Shown: positions 28,535 to 38,415, counted from the first letter of the stretch. The stretch is DNA of 64,000 bases from Alteromonas sp. 1_MG-2023 (GCF_030547075.1 NZ_JAUOQH010000009.1:1-64000), one strand, 5' to 3'. Notes: generated by a model from the letters alone, not told the origin. Program-made: numbers and translations.

Positions 28535-29500
28535 ATGGAAAAGATTATTTTTGATACCGACCCTGGTATTGATGATGCGATGGCAATTTTGTTTGCACAG
28601 GCAAGCGCTAATATTGATTTGGTGGCTATAACCACCGGCTTTGGTAATGCGAATATCGACACCGCTACGCGCAATGCTTTGTATCTTAAAAAACGCTTTA
28701 ATTTAAGTGCCGATGTGGCCCGCGGTGCAAAAGAGCCGCTCGTTATTCCAGTAGACGAACCTGCCGACTTTGTTCATGGCGATAACGGCTTGGGTAATAT
28801 TGATATTGATGAAACCGACTTGCCGAGTGAAGTGGAATTAGCCGCCCATGATTATATTATTGAGAAGCTGAAAGCCAGCCCAGGTGAAATTACATTAGTG
28901 GCTGTTGGCCGCATGACTAACCTAGCACTGGCGCTTCGTAAATGCCCTGAAATTGTTAAGTTAGTGAAACGTGTGGTGATCATGGGCGGCGCGTTTGGTT
29001 ATCATGGTAATACAGGCAACGTTACCCCGTATGCCGAAGCGAATATTATTGGCGACCCTCATGCTGCCGACGAAGTACTTACCGCTGACTGGCCGGTAAC
29101 TGTAGTGGGTCTTGATGTCACTAAAAAGGTGATAATGAGTAACGATTATTTGGCAAGCCTTGCTGAATGTTCGCCTAAATATGGGCCGTTCATTTATGAC
29201 ATTACCCGCTTTTACGCGAACTTCCATCAACAGACCGACCAAGTTGACGGTATATACGTTCATGACTCATCAGCAATTATGCAGGTGATAGCACCTCAGT
29301 TATTTAAAACCGTAGATGGCCCAATTCGTGTTATTACAGAAGGCCCAGCCATAGGCCATACTATACAAAAGACCGTAGCAAAGCGTTTTCCTATCGATGA
29401 GTGGGCCGATTATCCAGCGCAATCTGTATGTTCAGAGGTAGGTGTAGATGCCTACTTGGCTAAGTATAAAGACATACTTAGCCAAGCGGCTTTTGAATAA
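28535..29500 (+). CDS. ribonucleoside hydrolase (IUNH family)
   Basis: Cleaves the N-glycosidic bond of nucleosides to base and ribose. The calcium-binding FDTDPGIDDAMAI motif is at the N-terminus, and the C-terminal active site retains His and Asp in YVHDSSAIMQ. The 321-residue length is typical. AAGGA is upstream of the ATG. Substrate range (purine, pyrimidine or both) cannot be decided, but convergence with a guanine-type deaminase favours purines. Confidence 0.92.
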   Translation: MEKIIFDTDPGIDDAMAILFAQASANIDLVAITTGFGNANIDTATRNALYLKKRFNLSADVARGAKEPLVIPVDEPADFVHGDNGLGNIDIDETDLPSEVELAAHDYIIEKLKASPGEITLVAVGRMTNLALALRKCPEIVKLVKRVVIMGGAFGYHGNTGNVTPYAEANIIGDPHAADEVLTADWPVTVVGLDVTKKVIMSNDYLASLAECSPKYGPFIYDITRFYANFHQQTDQVDGIYVHDSSAIMQVIAPQLFKTVDGPIRVITEGPAIGHTIQKTVAKRFPIDEWADYPAQSVCSEVGVDAYLAKYKDILSQAAFE

Positions 29501-29533
29501 TGAGGGGCTAGGTTACTTATTCTAAGGGCTAAA

Positions 29534-30928
29534 TTAACTAACGAGTTGCGCCGCCACTGCCCGGTGGCGCGCCATGAGCGTCTGGGTATCTAACCCAATA
29601 ATTTGCCCTTCTTTTACCCGCCATTTTCCGCCAATCATAACCTGTTCGGCTTTATCCGCACCGCATAATAGCAGTGCAGAAATAGGGTCATGGCTACCAC
29701 TAAAACGCAGCTCATCCAGTTTGAAAAAGGCAAGGTCGGCTTGTTTACCTACGGCAATCTCACCAATGTCACTTCGGCCAATAAGCGATGCAGAACCCTT
29801 AGTCGCCCAGCCTAAAATTAATTCTGGGGTAATTTTCGCTGCACCATATTTTAAGCGCTGTAAGTAAAGTGCCTGGCGAGCTTCATACATCATGTTCGAT
29901 GCATCGTTAGAGGCAGAACCATCTACACCTAAGCCAATAGGCGAACCCGCTTCAATCAGTTCAAGGGTAGGGCACATGCCAGAGGCTAAGCGCATGTTAG
30001 AAACAGGGCAATGGGTAATACCTGTGCCTGCAGCGCCTAAACGGCGAATTTCATCTTCGTTAAAGTGAATCCCATGTGCCAACCAGGTTCTATCGTTTAA
30101 CCAGCCCACACTTTCTAAATAATCGACGGTGCGCATGCCAAACATCTTCAAACAAAAATCTTCTTCATCTAAGGTTTCAGCTAAATGGGTATGCAAACGC
30201 ACGTCTTCGTCTTTCGCTAACTGCGCGCTGTCGGCCATAATTTCTCGAGTCACCGAGAAAGGGGAACAAGGTGCCAAGGCTATTTGCATCCACGCGCCGT
30301 CACCGCGTTCGTGATAGGTACCTATTAGCCGTTGGCTGTCTTTTAGTATTGCATCACCGCTTTGTACTGTATGGCGTGGAGGTAGCCCACCTTCGTCTTC
30401 ACCCAAGCTCATTGAGCCTCGAGTAAGTAGGGCGCGCATACCCATACGTTTTACCGAATCTACTTGTACGTCTATGGCATCTTCCATACCGGTAGGAAAC
30501 AAATAATGATGGTCGGTAGTGGTCGTACACCCCGACAGTAACAATTCAGCTAACGCTACATCGCAGGCTAGCGACAATGCATTAGGCGTAAGTTTTGCCC
30601 ACACCGGGTATAAGGTTTTAAGCCATGGAAATAGCGGCTGATTAACCACTGGCGCCCATGCACGGGTAAGGGTTTGGTAAAAGTGATGGTGAGTATTAAT
30701 AAGCCCAGGAAGCATAACCAATTGAGATGCATCTTCTGTTGCATCGATAGGCGTTACTGGGGTTTGACCCGCACCCACAAGCTCTACGATTTTGCTGCCT
30801 TGCACCACAATACCACCGGCGGCATCGAGATCATTTCCCGTAAAAGCGGCTTGCGGGTTTTTAATCCATAGTGTTTTAGAGGGGGATTGCGTTTGGACAT
30901 TAACGTGGTTCGACTTAACGTCAGACAT
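29534..30928 (-). CDS. guanine/8-oxoguanine deaminase-type amidohydrolase
   Basis: The 464-residue protein is an amidohydrolase of subtype III deaminases. Metal ligands are in NTHHHFYQTLTRA, HTHLAET, LAHGIHF and GVDGSASND. The NTHHHFYQTLTRA stretch and GLGVDGSASND resemble 8-oxoguanine deaminases and related Atz/Trz enzymes. It should deaminate guanine or 8-oxoguanine to xanthine or urate. It converges with the nucleoside hydrolase gene, completing a purine salvage group. GGAG precedes the ATG. Confidence 0.85.
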   Translation of the reverse strand: MSDVKSNHVNVQTQSPSKTLWIKNPQAAFTGNDLDAAGGIVVQGSKIVELVGAGQTPVTPIDATEDASQLVMLPGLINTHHHFYQTLTRAWAPVVNQPLFPWLKTLYPVWAKLTPNALSLACDVALAELLLSGCTTTTDHHYLFPTGMEDAIDVQVDSVKRMGMRALLTRGSMSLGEDEGGLPPRHTVQSGDAILKDSQRLIGTYHERGDGAWMQIALAPCSPFSVTREIMADSAQLAKDEDVRLHTHLAETLDEEDFCLKMFGMRTVDYLESVGWLNDRTWLAHGIHFNEDEIRRLGAAGTGITHCPVSNMRLASGMCPTLELIEAGSPIGLGVDGSASNDASNMMYEARQALYLQRLKYGAAKITPELILGWATKGSASLIGRSDIGEIAVGKQADLAFFKLDELRFSGSHDPISALLLCGADKAEQVMIGGKWRVKEGQIIGLDTQTLMARHRAVAAQLVS

Positions 30929-31232
30929 AACTAGGCTCCATAAAATAATAAAATTAAAGATGCCAGCTCAGTTATGCCCTGTCTGCTGATCCAGGGAGCG
31001 TTTGTTTTACAAATCTTTGTTAATTATCACGGCAATCAACACTGTTAATTACCACTACTAATAAACAAAGACTATCAACGATTAACGCAACGTAGAATTG
31101 TAATGCTAATGCATTTTGGGGTTGAAATAAAGTACTGCTATAAAGGGACAATTGTACTGTTGTGGTATTACGCTAAACTTCATTTTAACTGTTACACTAA
31201 AAGCAGTAGCCCAATTAATAGATGGAATTCAC
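30929..31232. other. 304-base divergent intergenic region
   Basis: Separates the deaminase (-) from the DHH protein (+). It contains a CCCTG/CAGGG hairpin with a ten-base loop around 30977-30996 in the deaminase leader. No riboswitch class I know is recognised. Nothing else supportable. Confidence 0.4.
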
Positions 31233-32165
31233 ATGCCTGATAATAAATTTAGACTAGTTACTCGAAGCGACTTTGATGGATTAGTTTGTGCAGTACTTTT
31301 GAAAGATTTAGATCTTATTGACGATATCTTATTTGTGCATCCGAAAGACATGCAAGACGGCAAGATAGACATTACCGAGAATGACATAACGACTAACCTT
31401 CCGTATGTGGCCGGCTGTCATATTGCGTTCGATCACCATCTTAGTGAAACCGTGCGAAACGCTAGCGATATTAAAAATCATGTTATTGATCCAGAGGCAC
31501 CTTCAGCGGCACGTGTGGTATACGATTATTATGGCGGCGCAGAAAAGTTTCCTAATATCTCAGTTGATATGATGGATGCCGTAGATAAAGGTGATGCAGC
31601 GCAATTCTCTGAAGAAGAAATACTCGAGCCCACTGATTGGGTATTGATGAACTTCATCATGGATGCCCGTACTGGTTTAGGTCGTTTTCGTGATTTCAAA
31701 ATCTCAAATTATCAGTTGATGATGAAGCTCATTGATGCCTGTAAAGATCAAAGTATTGAAGAAATATTGGAAATGGAAGATGTGGCAGAGCGGGTTACTC
31801 TTTACCATGAGCACAATGAGCTAGCAAAATTACAGATATCTAAATGCGCTACTGTTCACAAGAACCTTGTGGTGCTTGATTTAACAGAAGAAGAAACGAT
31901 TTACGCGACTAACCGTTTTGTAATTTATGCCATGTACTCCGATTGTAATATCTCTATTCACAAAATGTGGGGTCTTAAGAAGCAAAATGTGGTTTTCGCT
32001 ATTGGCAAATCAATCACGAATCGTAGTTCAAACACCAACGTAGGTGAACTATGCCTTAAGTATGGCGGTGGTGGCCACTTAAACGCAGGCACGTGCCAAG
32101 TAGAAACCAGTAAAGCGGAAGCAGTATTAAGTGAGCTAATTGAAACCATCACTAATGATGGTTAA
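31233..32165 (+). CDS. DHH/DHHA1-family phosphoesterase
   Basis: The 310-residue protein has the DHH metal motifs RSDFDGLVCA, FDHHLSE and DAVDKGDAAQF, and the DHHA1 C-terminal GGGGHLNAGTC. Family members hydrolyse short oligonucleotides, cyclic dinucleotide products (pAp, pGpG, nanoRNA) or polyphosphate; which applies here is not visible. I chose the ATG at 31233 (MPDNKFRLVTRSDFDG) with ATGGAA upstream, since the extra 27 residues of the longer frame look non-coding. Confidence 0.82.
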   Translation: MPDNKFRLVTRSDFDGLVCAVLLKDLDLIDDILFVHPKDMQDGKIDITENDITTNLPYVAGCHIAFDHHLSETVRNASDIKNHVIDPEAPSAARVVYDYYGGAEKFPNISVDMMDAVDKGDAAQFSEEEILEPTDWVLMNFIMDARTGLGRFRDFKISNYQLMMKLIDACKDQSIEEILEMEDVAERVTLYHEHNELAKLQISKCATVHKNLVVLDLTEEETIYATNRFVIYAMYSDCNISIHKMWGLKKQNVVFAIGKSITNRSSNTNVGELCLKYGGGGHLNAGTCQVETSKAEAVLSELIETITNDG

Positions 32166-32384
32166 TTACTAACGACGGTTAATTAGTCGCGGTGGTAAAT
32201 TTTCCGCCGTAAAAAAATTCTGGGGCGTTGTTACCATAATAAACAGCGCGCTCAGTACTTCGCTTCGTATACATATCTATAAAAACAAACAATCCAATAT
32301 CTGCTTAGCGCTTATTGCATACCTACCTTGCGATGTTTACTCTGTTTTAACAATTTAAAGTATGAACTTAAGAATGGAGTAAGT

Positions 32385-33062
32385 ATGAATTTTGCTGAAT
32401 TTGCTGCATCACGTAAGAGTGTGCGTGGTTTTACTAAGCAAGCTGTTACAAAAGAAACCGTGGATGCGATTATTAACGCTGCGAAATGGGCACCTTCATC
32501 TTACAATACCCAAACGTGGAAAATTCATGCTGTGGCCGGTGACGTTCTTGATAAAATTCGTGCGGGCAATACAGAAAGAACGCTAGCTGGAACCCCTTAT
32601 GTAAGAGACTTCCCGTATAAGGAAGATTATGACGGCGTACATAAACAGCGCCAACGTGATGTTGCTATGCAGTTATTTGATGTAATGGGCATAGCCAGAG
32701 AAGATAAAGAAAAACGCATGGATTGGATGATGCGTGGTTTTAGGCAGTTCGATGCGCCAGTATCGCTGGTATTAACCTACGATAAAGCCTTAGAGCCAGC
32801 GGGCATCACGCAATTTGGGTTAGGCTCTTTGGCTTATGGCATTGTGTTAGCAGCATGGGATTTAGGTCTTGGTTGCGTGATTAACGGCCAAGGTATTATG
32901 CAATCAGACGTTGTACACAAGCACGCACAAATTCCAGACTCTGAAGCTATTATGATTTGTATTGCGTTAGGGTACCCCGATGAAAACTTTGCTGCTAACG
33001 AGGTAAGGTCGGTACGTGCCGACAATGAAGAGTTCGTCACGTACCACGGGTTTGAATCCTAG
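32385..33062 (+). CDS. nitroreductase-family FMN oxidoreductase
   Basis: The 225-residue protein starts FAEFAASRKSVRGFT, with the FMN-phosphate-binding RKSVR-type motif typical of nitroreductases, then AKWAPSSYNTQTW and GLGCVINGQGIM. It would reduce nitroaromatics, quinones or enones with NAD(P)H. GGAG six to seven bases upstream fixes the ATG at 32385 over an upstream in-frame start. Confidence 0.88.
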   Translation: MNFAEFAASRKSVRGFTKQAVTKETVDAIINAAKWAPSSYNTQTWKIHAVAGDVLDKIRAGNTERTLAGTPYVRDFPYKEDYDGVHKQRQRDVAMQLFDVMGIAREDKEKRMDWMMRGFRQFDAPVSLVLTYDKALEPAGITQFGLGSLAYGIVLAAWDLGLGCVINGQGIMQSDVVHKHAQIPDSEAIMICIALGYPDENFAANEVRSVRADNEEFVTYHGFES

Positions 33063-33105
33063 ATTAAAACTAAACTAAGCCCTGACTAATCTCCGGCGGT
33101 TAATA

Positions 33106-33175
33106 TTTAGAAGTTAACTTTCGGAAGTTAGTCTTCGGATGTCAGTCCTCGGAAGTTAATCTTCGGAAACAATTA
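33106..33175. repeat. five degenerate 14-bp tandem repeats at the creA 3' end
   Basis: Units of consensus TTCGGAAGTTAGTC lie at 33120, 33134, 33148 and 33162, with a weaker copy at 33106. The array spans the creA stop codon (33156-33158), so the repeat supplies the last codons of the protein. Confidence 0.65.
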
Positions 33176-33623
33176 CTCCGTAAGCCGGCGTTCCCCATAG
33201 AGGCACTGTCGATAAGCTATGTTTGTAACTTCCTGATGTTTCTTTTGTAGAATACGAAAGATACATCAGGGTTTGTGACTTAGCGTCGAATATGCGTCTC
33301 ACTTTCATGTTCTTAAAGAAAATACTTTTCGATTTTCTAAAAATAATGTCGCCTGAATCTGACTTGTCGATATCTCGTAGCATTTGCGCGGTAATTTCAC
33401 CGGTTTGACGACAGGCTATGGAGCTATCGGAAGGATCAGACACATCTAAGTTCGCTTCGATGCTAGAGATGTGGCAAGTTACGCCTGTAATGATAGGGTC
33501 TTGCATGGCATCTAGTTTAATATCTTTTGTGGTGAATACGCCCAACGACACATCTCCCACCTCATTGTCGGTACATGCCGTTATACTCATTGCAGCTAAA
33601 AGTGCTAACGCTATTTTCTTCAC
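33156..33623 (-). CDS. creA: CreA-family lipoprotein
   Basis: The 155-residue protein has a lipoprotein signal (MSITAC, Cys17) and the conserved CreA pattern: DPIITGVTCHISS, a SSIACRQTGEI stretch with paired Cys, then FRKSKSIFFKNMKVRRIFDA and LMYLSYSTKETSGS. The two Cys probably form a disulfide. The biochemical role of CreA is unknown. E. coli CreA has a cleavable rather than lipoprotein signal. Confidence 0.87.
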   Translation of the reverse strand: MKKIALALLAAMSITACTDNEVGDVSLGVFTTKDIKLDAMQDPIITGVTCHISSIEANLDVSDPSDSSIACRQTGEITAQMLRDIDKSDSGDIIFRKSKSIFFKNMKVRRIFDAKSQTLMYLSYSTKETSGSYKHSLSTVPLWGTPAYGVIVSED

Positions 33624-33762
33624 GATTTATATCCTTAAACGCTTAATTCGGTAGCGGGTACGCCAAGCTGATTCATGCCAGCCAGCGCCCCTTAATAATG
33701 ACTACGTTAAATATACCGAAGTGGAGCATTGAACGTAACCGCCGTCGTTATTTCAATGTGTA

Positions 33763-36498
33763 TTATCTGGCGGCCTTGGTATGAGCTGAGGCACTAAATA
33801 TACTATTAAACAGCATTATATTTAGCCCGTCGACATACGCCCTTGTAGTTTGCTCGTAAGGAAATGCTATTACCATTCCCTTGCCTTGAGGCTGGTGAAT
33901 AATGAAAGGCTTGTAAGCCAATTGTTCTTTGTTTTCTTGCCACATATAGCCGCTGGCAAGCACTTCATCTTTACCTTTGAACCACGCTAGGTTCTTTCCA
34001 GAAGCAAGACGAATTGGGGTATAAATGTCTTTGCCCCGTACTAGGCCTACCACATCTTCAGGAACACCAGCGGTTAGCCAATGTTCTTGATCTACACTTA
34101 CATTCGCTAAAATACCTGCCAAATCATCTGGGCTTTCTTCTATGTTCTCACTGTCTTTCACCATCTCATCAAAGGCGCCATAAGCTTTACCCGCTACCAT
34201 GGCTGCAGAGGAATCTTTCGTTACTTTCTTATCTTGCTGTTCTTTCACCGCAAGCTCGCGTTTCACGTTCAATAGTTCTACATCTGGATCGGCAGCAAAT
34301 TGAGTCGCACCACCCAAGGTAATTAATACGCCGCCAGATTTCACCCACTGTTTTAAGTTTTCGCCGCCAGCTTTACCTAGGGCGCTTTTGTAATTGCCAG
34401 CAGGCAGTATAAGTACCTGATAATTGCTTAAATCGGCCTTCACTAAATGGCGAGTGCGAATAGCGGTAACTGGGTAGTTAAATTCTTGTTCTATCACAAA
34501 TCGAGTATTGCCTGCACTTAGCGCTGAGGTTGGGGCATCCCATGCTATCGCAACATTCGGGGCTTTTAGCACAAACGCTTCGCCACTACCAAAACTAGGA
34601 CCTTCTGTAACCCAACTGGTATTAACACCTTGAACGAGAGCACCGGTTTCTTGCGCGATAGATTGAATTTTAGTGGCAACATCTTCAATGTGTTTATTGG
34701 CCAAAACTTCAATCACTAAACTACCTGCAGGGTAGCGAGTGTTATTGTCTAGTGTGAAGGCTCTATCGAGTGTCTTTATCGCAATGCCTTGTTGTAACGC
34801 AGCAGTTAAAAAACGGCCTGCGGCCATGTCGCCCCAAGGTACGATGAATGCGACAGAGGCGTTAGGGTTGGTGACGTCGCCCTCTAAGCTATCTGTAAGT
34901 TTTACTAAGCGGTGCTCGCCCGAAACCGCCTTGCCACAGGTTTGAACGTCAAGGTTGTACATCAAAGGAAGTGACCAACCTGTTACATCGTAAATTTGAT
35001 CTTTAAGTTTTTGTTCTCGTCGGCGCTCTTGTTCAGATAAAAACGACTCACTCATGTTTACTTGTTGTGTGAACGTGGTTTTAACCAGTTTTCCTCTAGG
35101 TTGCGCACTGTCAATAAAGTAGCTGCCAGCCTCATAGGTATTTCCGCACACCTTAACTTTGCTGGTGGTCTGGAAAACTTCTACACCGTGTTCGGTCATC
35201 AATTTTGCTAATTTAAAATTTCCTGCACGATCGCGCTGGTTAGGCAAAATATAAACCCGTTCTTTTTTATCAGACTTGCCGGCATCTATGGCATCAATTT
35301 GGTATTGGTAGTAATCCTTTAGGTATTTTTGGCGATTATCAGCCACCGACTCAGCGGTAGAAATCGATGCAATGAAGTGTTTGAACACAGTATCTTCGTA
35401 AGTAAAGGTAGTGCCGTTTAATCGCTTAAATTTCTCGCCACTGGCAGAGGCTACTTCATACGTAGATGTGGCCGCGCCGGTGAAGGTTGGCCAACTCACT
35501 CCGTAACCGGGATAGAAAGAATCGAAAATTTCACGGGTAAAGTAATCGATACCGTTCTTATCGAAGTGCTTCGCATTATTACGGCCAATAGCGTCGATAT
35601 TATCTTTTTGTGCTTGGGATAGGTTTGGCGTAACAGGTTGTGCTGAAGGGGCAAAGTAGTAGCTCTTGTCTCCGCGCATTTCGTGCAAATCTACCACCAC
35701 AATTGGGTGATATTTATTAATACTGGCAATACGACCTTTAGTTTCAGGTTGGGTTATCGGCAACCAGTCTCTGTTTAAGTCGAATAGGTAATGATTAGTT
35801 CGGCCATTTGGCCAAGGTTCATTATGCTCTGCTGATAGCCTGTCGTCGCTGTGCATTATGCCTACGGTAGAGTAGTAATGGGCGATGAAACGGCTGCGAC
35901 CATCCGGGTTTTGAAGCGGGTCGATAAACACCAGATTATTTTCCATGATGTTATCGACAGTAGCATCACCTGAGCCTGCAAGCAGGTGATATGCAGTCAT
36001 CATGGCAGCATCTGTACCGCTTATTTCGTTTCCATGTACGCTATATTGCAACCAAACAGAGCCAGGAAGAGTATCAATCAGGGAGTTGGCTTTACTCGAT
36101 TTAATGCTGCGAGGGTCAGATAAGGCCTGCATATCACTTGTGAACTGGGTTAAATTGGCAATGTTTCTCTCGTTTCCAATTACAGCGTAAATTAGTTTGC
36201 GACCTTCCCAGCTTTCACCGTATTCAAACAGCTTAATGCGTGCTGGTTGAGCATCTTGAAGTGCTTCGAAATAGCGAAGCATGTCGGCATGGCTACTAAT
36301 ACGTTGGCCAATTTTGTAACCTAATTCAGCTTCTACACTTGGGACAGCATTATCGTAATTAACTTGTGGCCAGTTCGCAGAGAATCCTCCGTCTGCTGCT
36401 GCCACTGCTTCCGCATAAATTGCGCCGCTGGTGCTCAATATGCTGGTGCCCAAAATGCTGGTAAATATGAACGATTTTATTATTCTTTTAAAAAACAT
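33763..36498 (-). CDS. secreted M14-family zinc carboxypeptidase-like protein
   Basis: The 911-residue protein has a signal peptide (about 1-29), then an M14 peptidase domain with zinc ligands in VHGNE (His155, Glu158) and DLHEM, substrate-contact motifs NPDGR and FDLNRDW, and a likely catalytic Glu in STYEVASASGE. The C-terminal half (about 450-911) contains a glutamine-amidotransferase-like region (KADLSNYQVLILPAG) often seen in large M14 proteins. It probably degrades peptides in the periplasm or medium. The next gene downstream on this strand is creA, 139 bases away; the FAD protein gene lies 42 bases upstream. Confidence 0.86.
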   Translation of the reverse strand: MFFKRIIKSFIFTSILGTSILSTSGAIYAEAVAAADGGFSANWPQVNYDNAVPSVEAELGYKIGQRISSHADMLRYFEALQDAQPARIKLFEYGESWEGRKLIYAVIGNERNIANLTQFTSDMQALSDPRSIKSSKANSLIDTLPGSVWLQYSVHGNEISGTDAAMMTAYHLLAGSGDATVDNIMENNLVFIDPLQNPDGRSRFIAHYYSTVGIMHSDDRLSAEHNEPWPNGRTNHYLFDLNRDWLPITQPETKGRIASINKYHPIVVVDLHEMRGDKSYYFAPSAQPVTPNLSQAQKDNIDAIGRNNAKHFDKNGIDYFTREIFDSFYPGYGVSWPTFTGAATSTYEVASASGEKFKRLNGTTFTYEDTVFKHFIASISTAESVADNRQKYLKDYYQYQIDAIDAGKSDKKERVYILPNQRDRAGNFKLAKLMTEHGVEVFQTTSKVKVCGNTYEAGSYFIDSAQPRGKLVKTTFTQQVNMSESFLSEQERRREQKLKDQIYDVTGWSLPLMYNLDVQTCGKAVSGEHRLVKLTDSLEGDVTNPNASVAFIVPWGDMAAGRFLTAALQQGIAIKTLDRAFTLDNNTRYPAGSLVIEVLANKHIEDVATKIQSIAQETGALVQGVNTSWVTEGPSFGSGEAFVLKAPNVAIAWDAPTSALSAGNTRFVIEQEFNYPVTAIRTRHLVKADLSNYQVLILPAGNYKSALGKAGGENLKQWVKSGGVLITLGGATQFAADPDVELLNVKRELAVKEQQDKKVTKDSSAAMVAGKAYGAFDEMVKDSENIEESPDDLAGILANVSVDQEHWLTAGVPEDVVGLVRGKDIYTPIRLASGKNLAWFKGKDEVLASGYMWQENKEQLAYKPFIIHQPQGKGMVIAFPYEQTTRAYVDGLNIMLFNSIFSASAHTKAAR

Positions 36499-36540
36499 TG
36501 ATTTCCCTTGTTGTATAAAGCGATAACTCTGAAGCTATTA

Positions 36541-38415
36541 TTATTTTTTAGATTTCCCAAGTTTAGTGACAATGAGTTCTGCCACTTGGTCACAAAAATC
36601 GAAACCTGAATAGTCTGGGTTGAACCCACTAATATACGGTACAGCCATAACAAAGTAGCGCTCATTCAGACTACCGTTGGCTAAAATGGGTTGAAAGTCA
36701 TCGTTAATAGCAAAACCACCTGTTTCTAAATAGTATTCATCGTCAGAACCTATGCACACGCTTTTGGGGTTTTCTTTTAAGTGGTGTTTACCTTGGTGTT
36801 TATCTTTAAAGCGTACCTTAGCCACTAATGGCTCGGCATCTTCAAACATAGATTTAAAGGGAAATGCGTCTATTGGCAGCGACTTTTGCCCGGTGCAATC
36901 GATAAAGGTTTTATATGTGTTTACAACCGGCTTGTTATCGCTGTCCTTATAATAAAAATGAAAATCGCAGTCGCCTTCAATCCCAAGGTGGCTGCTGCTA
37001 TCTACCGCAATAATATCGAGGACGCCGCTATTGTGTAGGGCAAGCAATTGTGCCGCGGATGACTGTGGAATGTTCGCAATCATAAGGCCAATGAGCGGTA
37101 GCAGATGGTTGCGCAATCGTAAGGTATCTTCTGCACTAAAGTATTTAGCTGGGTGGTTTATGGTGAAGCTCAGCAGCGCGATGGCTTCTTTCCATTGCAA
37201 TGTGTTTTCTTGTTTAATCGACTGTTCAGCTTGCAGATACTCAATTTTAAACAAGGTGAAGGGTTCATACGCTTTACGCGACTCAAGCATCCATTGGCAA
37301 AACGCTTCTATATTTTTGTTCGCTATTTTTTGATAAAAATCCGCGTCCAATTGTTTCAAAGCTCTTTTGAAATTGTGCTCAAAAATAAAATCTAAACTTA
37401 AGAAACCGTCGTTATCAGCCCTATGTTGAGCAATCTCTTGCTCACTTAGCATGCCCTCATCAGATACCAGCGGATCGTCTAAGTGAAAGCGGATATTGGG
37501 TAATAAGCCCTCTAACGAGTGCATGATTATCTTAAAATTTGGTACTTCGTCGAACAAACGATACTGCAATTGGTTTTCAGTTTGATAAAACTCGCCATTA
37601 GCTTCGCTTAGCGTTCGAATTGCATCAATAGCGGTAAGGGAGCTGCCTTTAAGCGCTATGGTATGGTTGTATTTTCGCTGCAATTTGGTGGGCGGGTAGG
37701 GAGAGTCAAAATACCCTTTTACTTTACCTTCATGGATTTTCGGCCAAATGTGGCCAGTGCACACCACCACGTTATCAAACCCAGTCACCCATCCGCTGTC
37801 GGTCAATATGTTAGTGCCTGCATGGCTATCGCCGTCTTGAGGCTCAGGGCTGTTTATAAGCTCAGAGCTGTTTTCACGCTCAGGGCTGTTTTTGCGTTCA
37901 AGGCTGTTTCCATCCCCAGCGCTGGGTTTAATATCTAACACGTTACACTGAAGGTGCACGTTAACGAGTATCCCTGCTGTACGACATTTACCAATTAGCT
38001 CGGAAAATTGTGCCTCTAAATAATCACCAAACAGCAGCCGTGGTACCACGTGTTTTTCATGCAGGTTTTCCTTGGAAATGTGATGTTTCGCGAGGTACTC
38101 GGGGCTTTGCTGGCGCAGCCATTCAAGTAAGGTTTCATCAAACGGCGCCAGCTCATCGGAGGAAACGTTGGTAATATGTTCCCACGACGCCCCATCTTTA
38201 CTGTAGGGCATGCCTTTGCCAAGGGCGGTGTTTCGCTCAAAGATATCGAAGGATAAGTGGGGAGATGCTCTGCCATGTGAGCTCTTGGCATCAGAGGTCT
38301 CGCCATCAGAGCTCTCACTATCAACAAGCTGCTCGCTAAAAAAGCTCAACGCTTTTTTAAGAATAGAAAGGGCGCTGGGGCCGCCACCAATTAACGCAAT
38401 CCTTGTTTTATTCAT
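36541..38415 (-). CDS. FAD/NAD(P)-binding protein with two repeat-encoded inserts
   Basis: The 624-residue protein has an N-terminal dinucleotide-binding motif (ALIGGGPSALSIL) and belongs to the large FAD-NAD(P)-binding family of unknown substrate. Two low-complexity inserts are encoded by tandem DNA repeats: about residues 31-46 (Ser/Asp rich, 15-bp units) and about 168-191 (NSxExx, four 18-bp units). An upstream TTG is open, but GAGTAGG lies just before three consecutive ATGs, and the third (38415) has the best spacing. It is upstream of the M14 peptidase gene with a 42-base gap, so the two may be one transcript. Confidence 0.75.
   Translation of the reverse strand: MNKTRIALIGGGPSALSILKKALSFFSEQLVDSESSDGETSDAKSSHGRASPHLSFDIFERNTALGKGMPYSKDGASWEHITNVSSDELAPFDETLLEWLRQQSPEYLAKHHISKENLHEKHVVPRLLFGDYLEAQFSELIGKCRTAGILVNVHLQCNVLDIKPSAGDGNSLERKNSPERENSSELINSPEPQDGDSHAGTNILTDSGWVTGFDNVVVCTGHIWPKIHEGKVKGYFDSPYPPTKLQRKYNHTIALKGSSLTAIDAIRTLSEANGEFYQTENQLQYRLFDEVPNFKIIMHSLEGLLPNIRFHLDDPLVSDEGMLSEQEIAQHRADNDGFLSLDFIFEHNFKRALKQLDADFYQKIANKNIEAFCQWMLESRKAYEPFTLFKIEYLQAEQSIKQENTLQWKEAIALLSFTINHPAKYFSAEDTLRLRNHLLPLIGLMIANIPQSSAAQLLALHNSGVLDIIAVDSSSHLGIEGDCDFHFYYKDSDNKPVVNTYKTFIDCTGQKSLPIDAFPFKSMFEDAEPLVAKVRFKDKHQGKHHLKENPKSVCIGSDDEYYLETGGFAINDDFQPILANGSLNERYFVMAVPYISGFNPDYSGFDFCDQVAELIVTKLGKSKK
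37843..37914. repeat. coding minisatellite, four 18-bp units
   Basis: CTCAGGGCTGTTTATAAG at 37843 is followed by three related 18-mers at 37861, 37879 and 37897. Read on the minus strand they encode a six-residue unit N-S-x-E-x-x. The unit length keeps the frame. Confidence 0.9.
38279..38323. repeat. coding minisatellite, three 15-bp units
   Basis: GAGCTCTTGGCATCA, GAGGTCTCGCCATCA and GAGCTCTCACTATCA are contiguous and encode a five-residue Ser/Asp-rich unit on the minus strand, in the same gene as the 18-bp array. Confidence 0.85.

Noticed and set aside
30965..31010. Possible riboswitch in the leader of the deaminase gene
   Set aside because: Only a five-base stem is visible, and no known purine, xanthine or PRPP riboswitch core could be matched.
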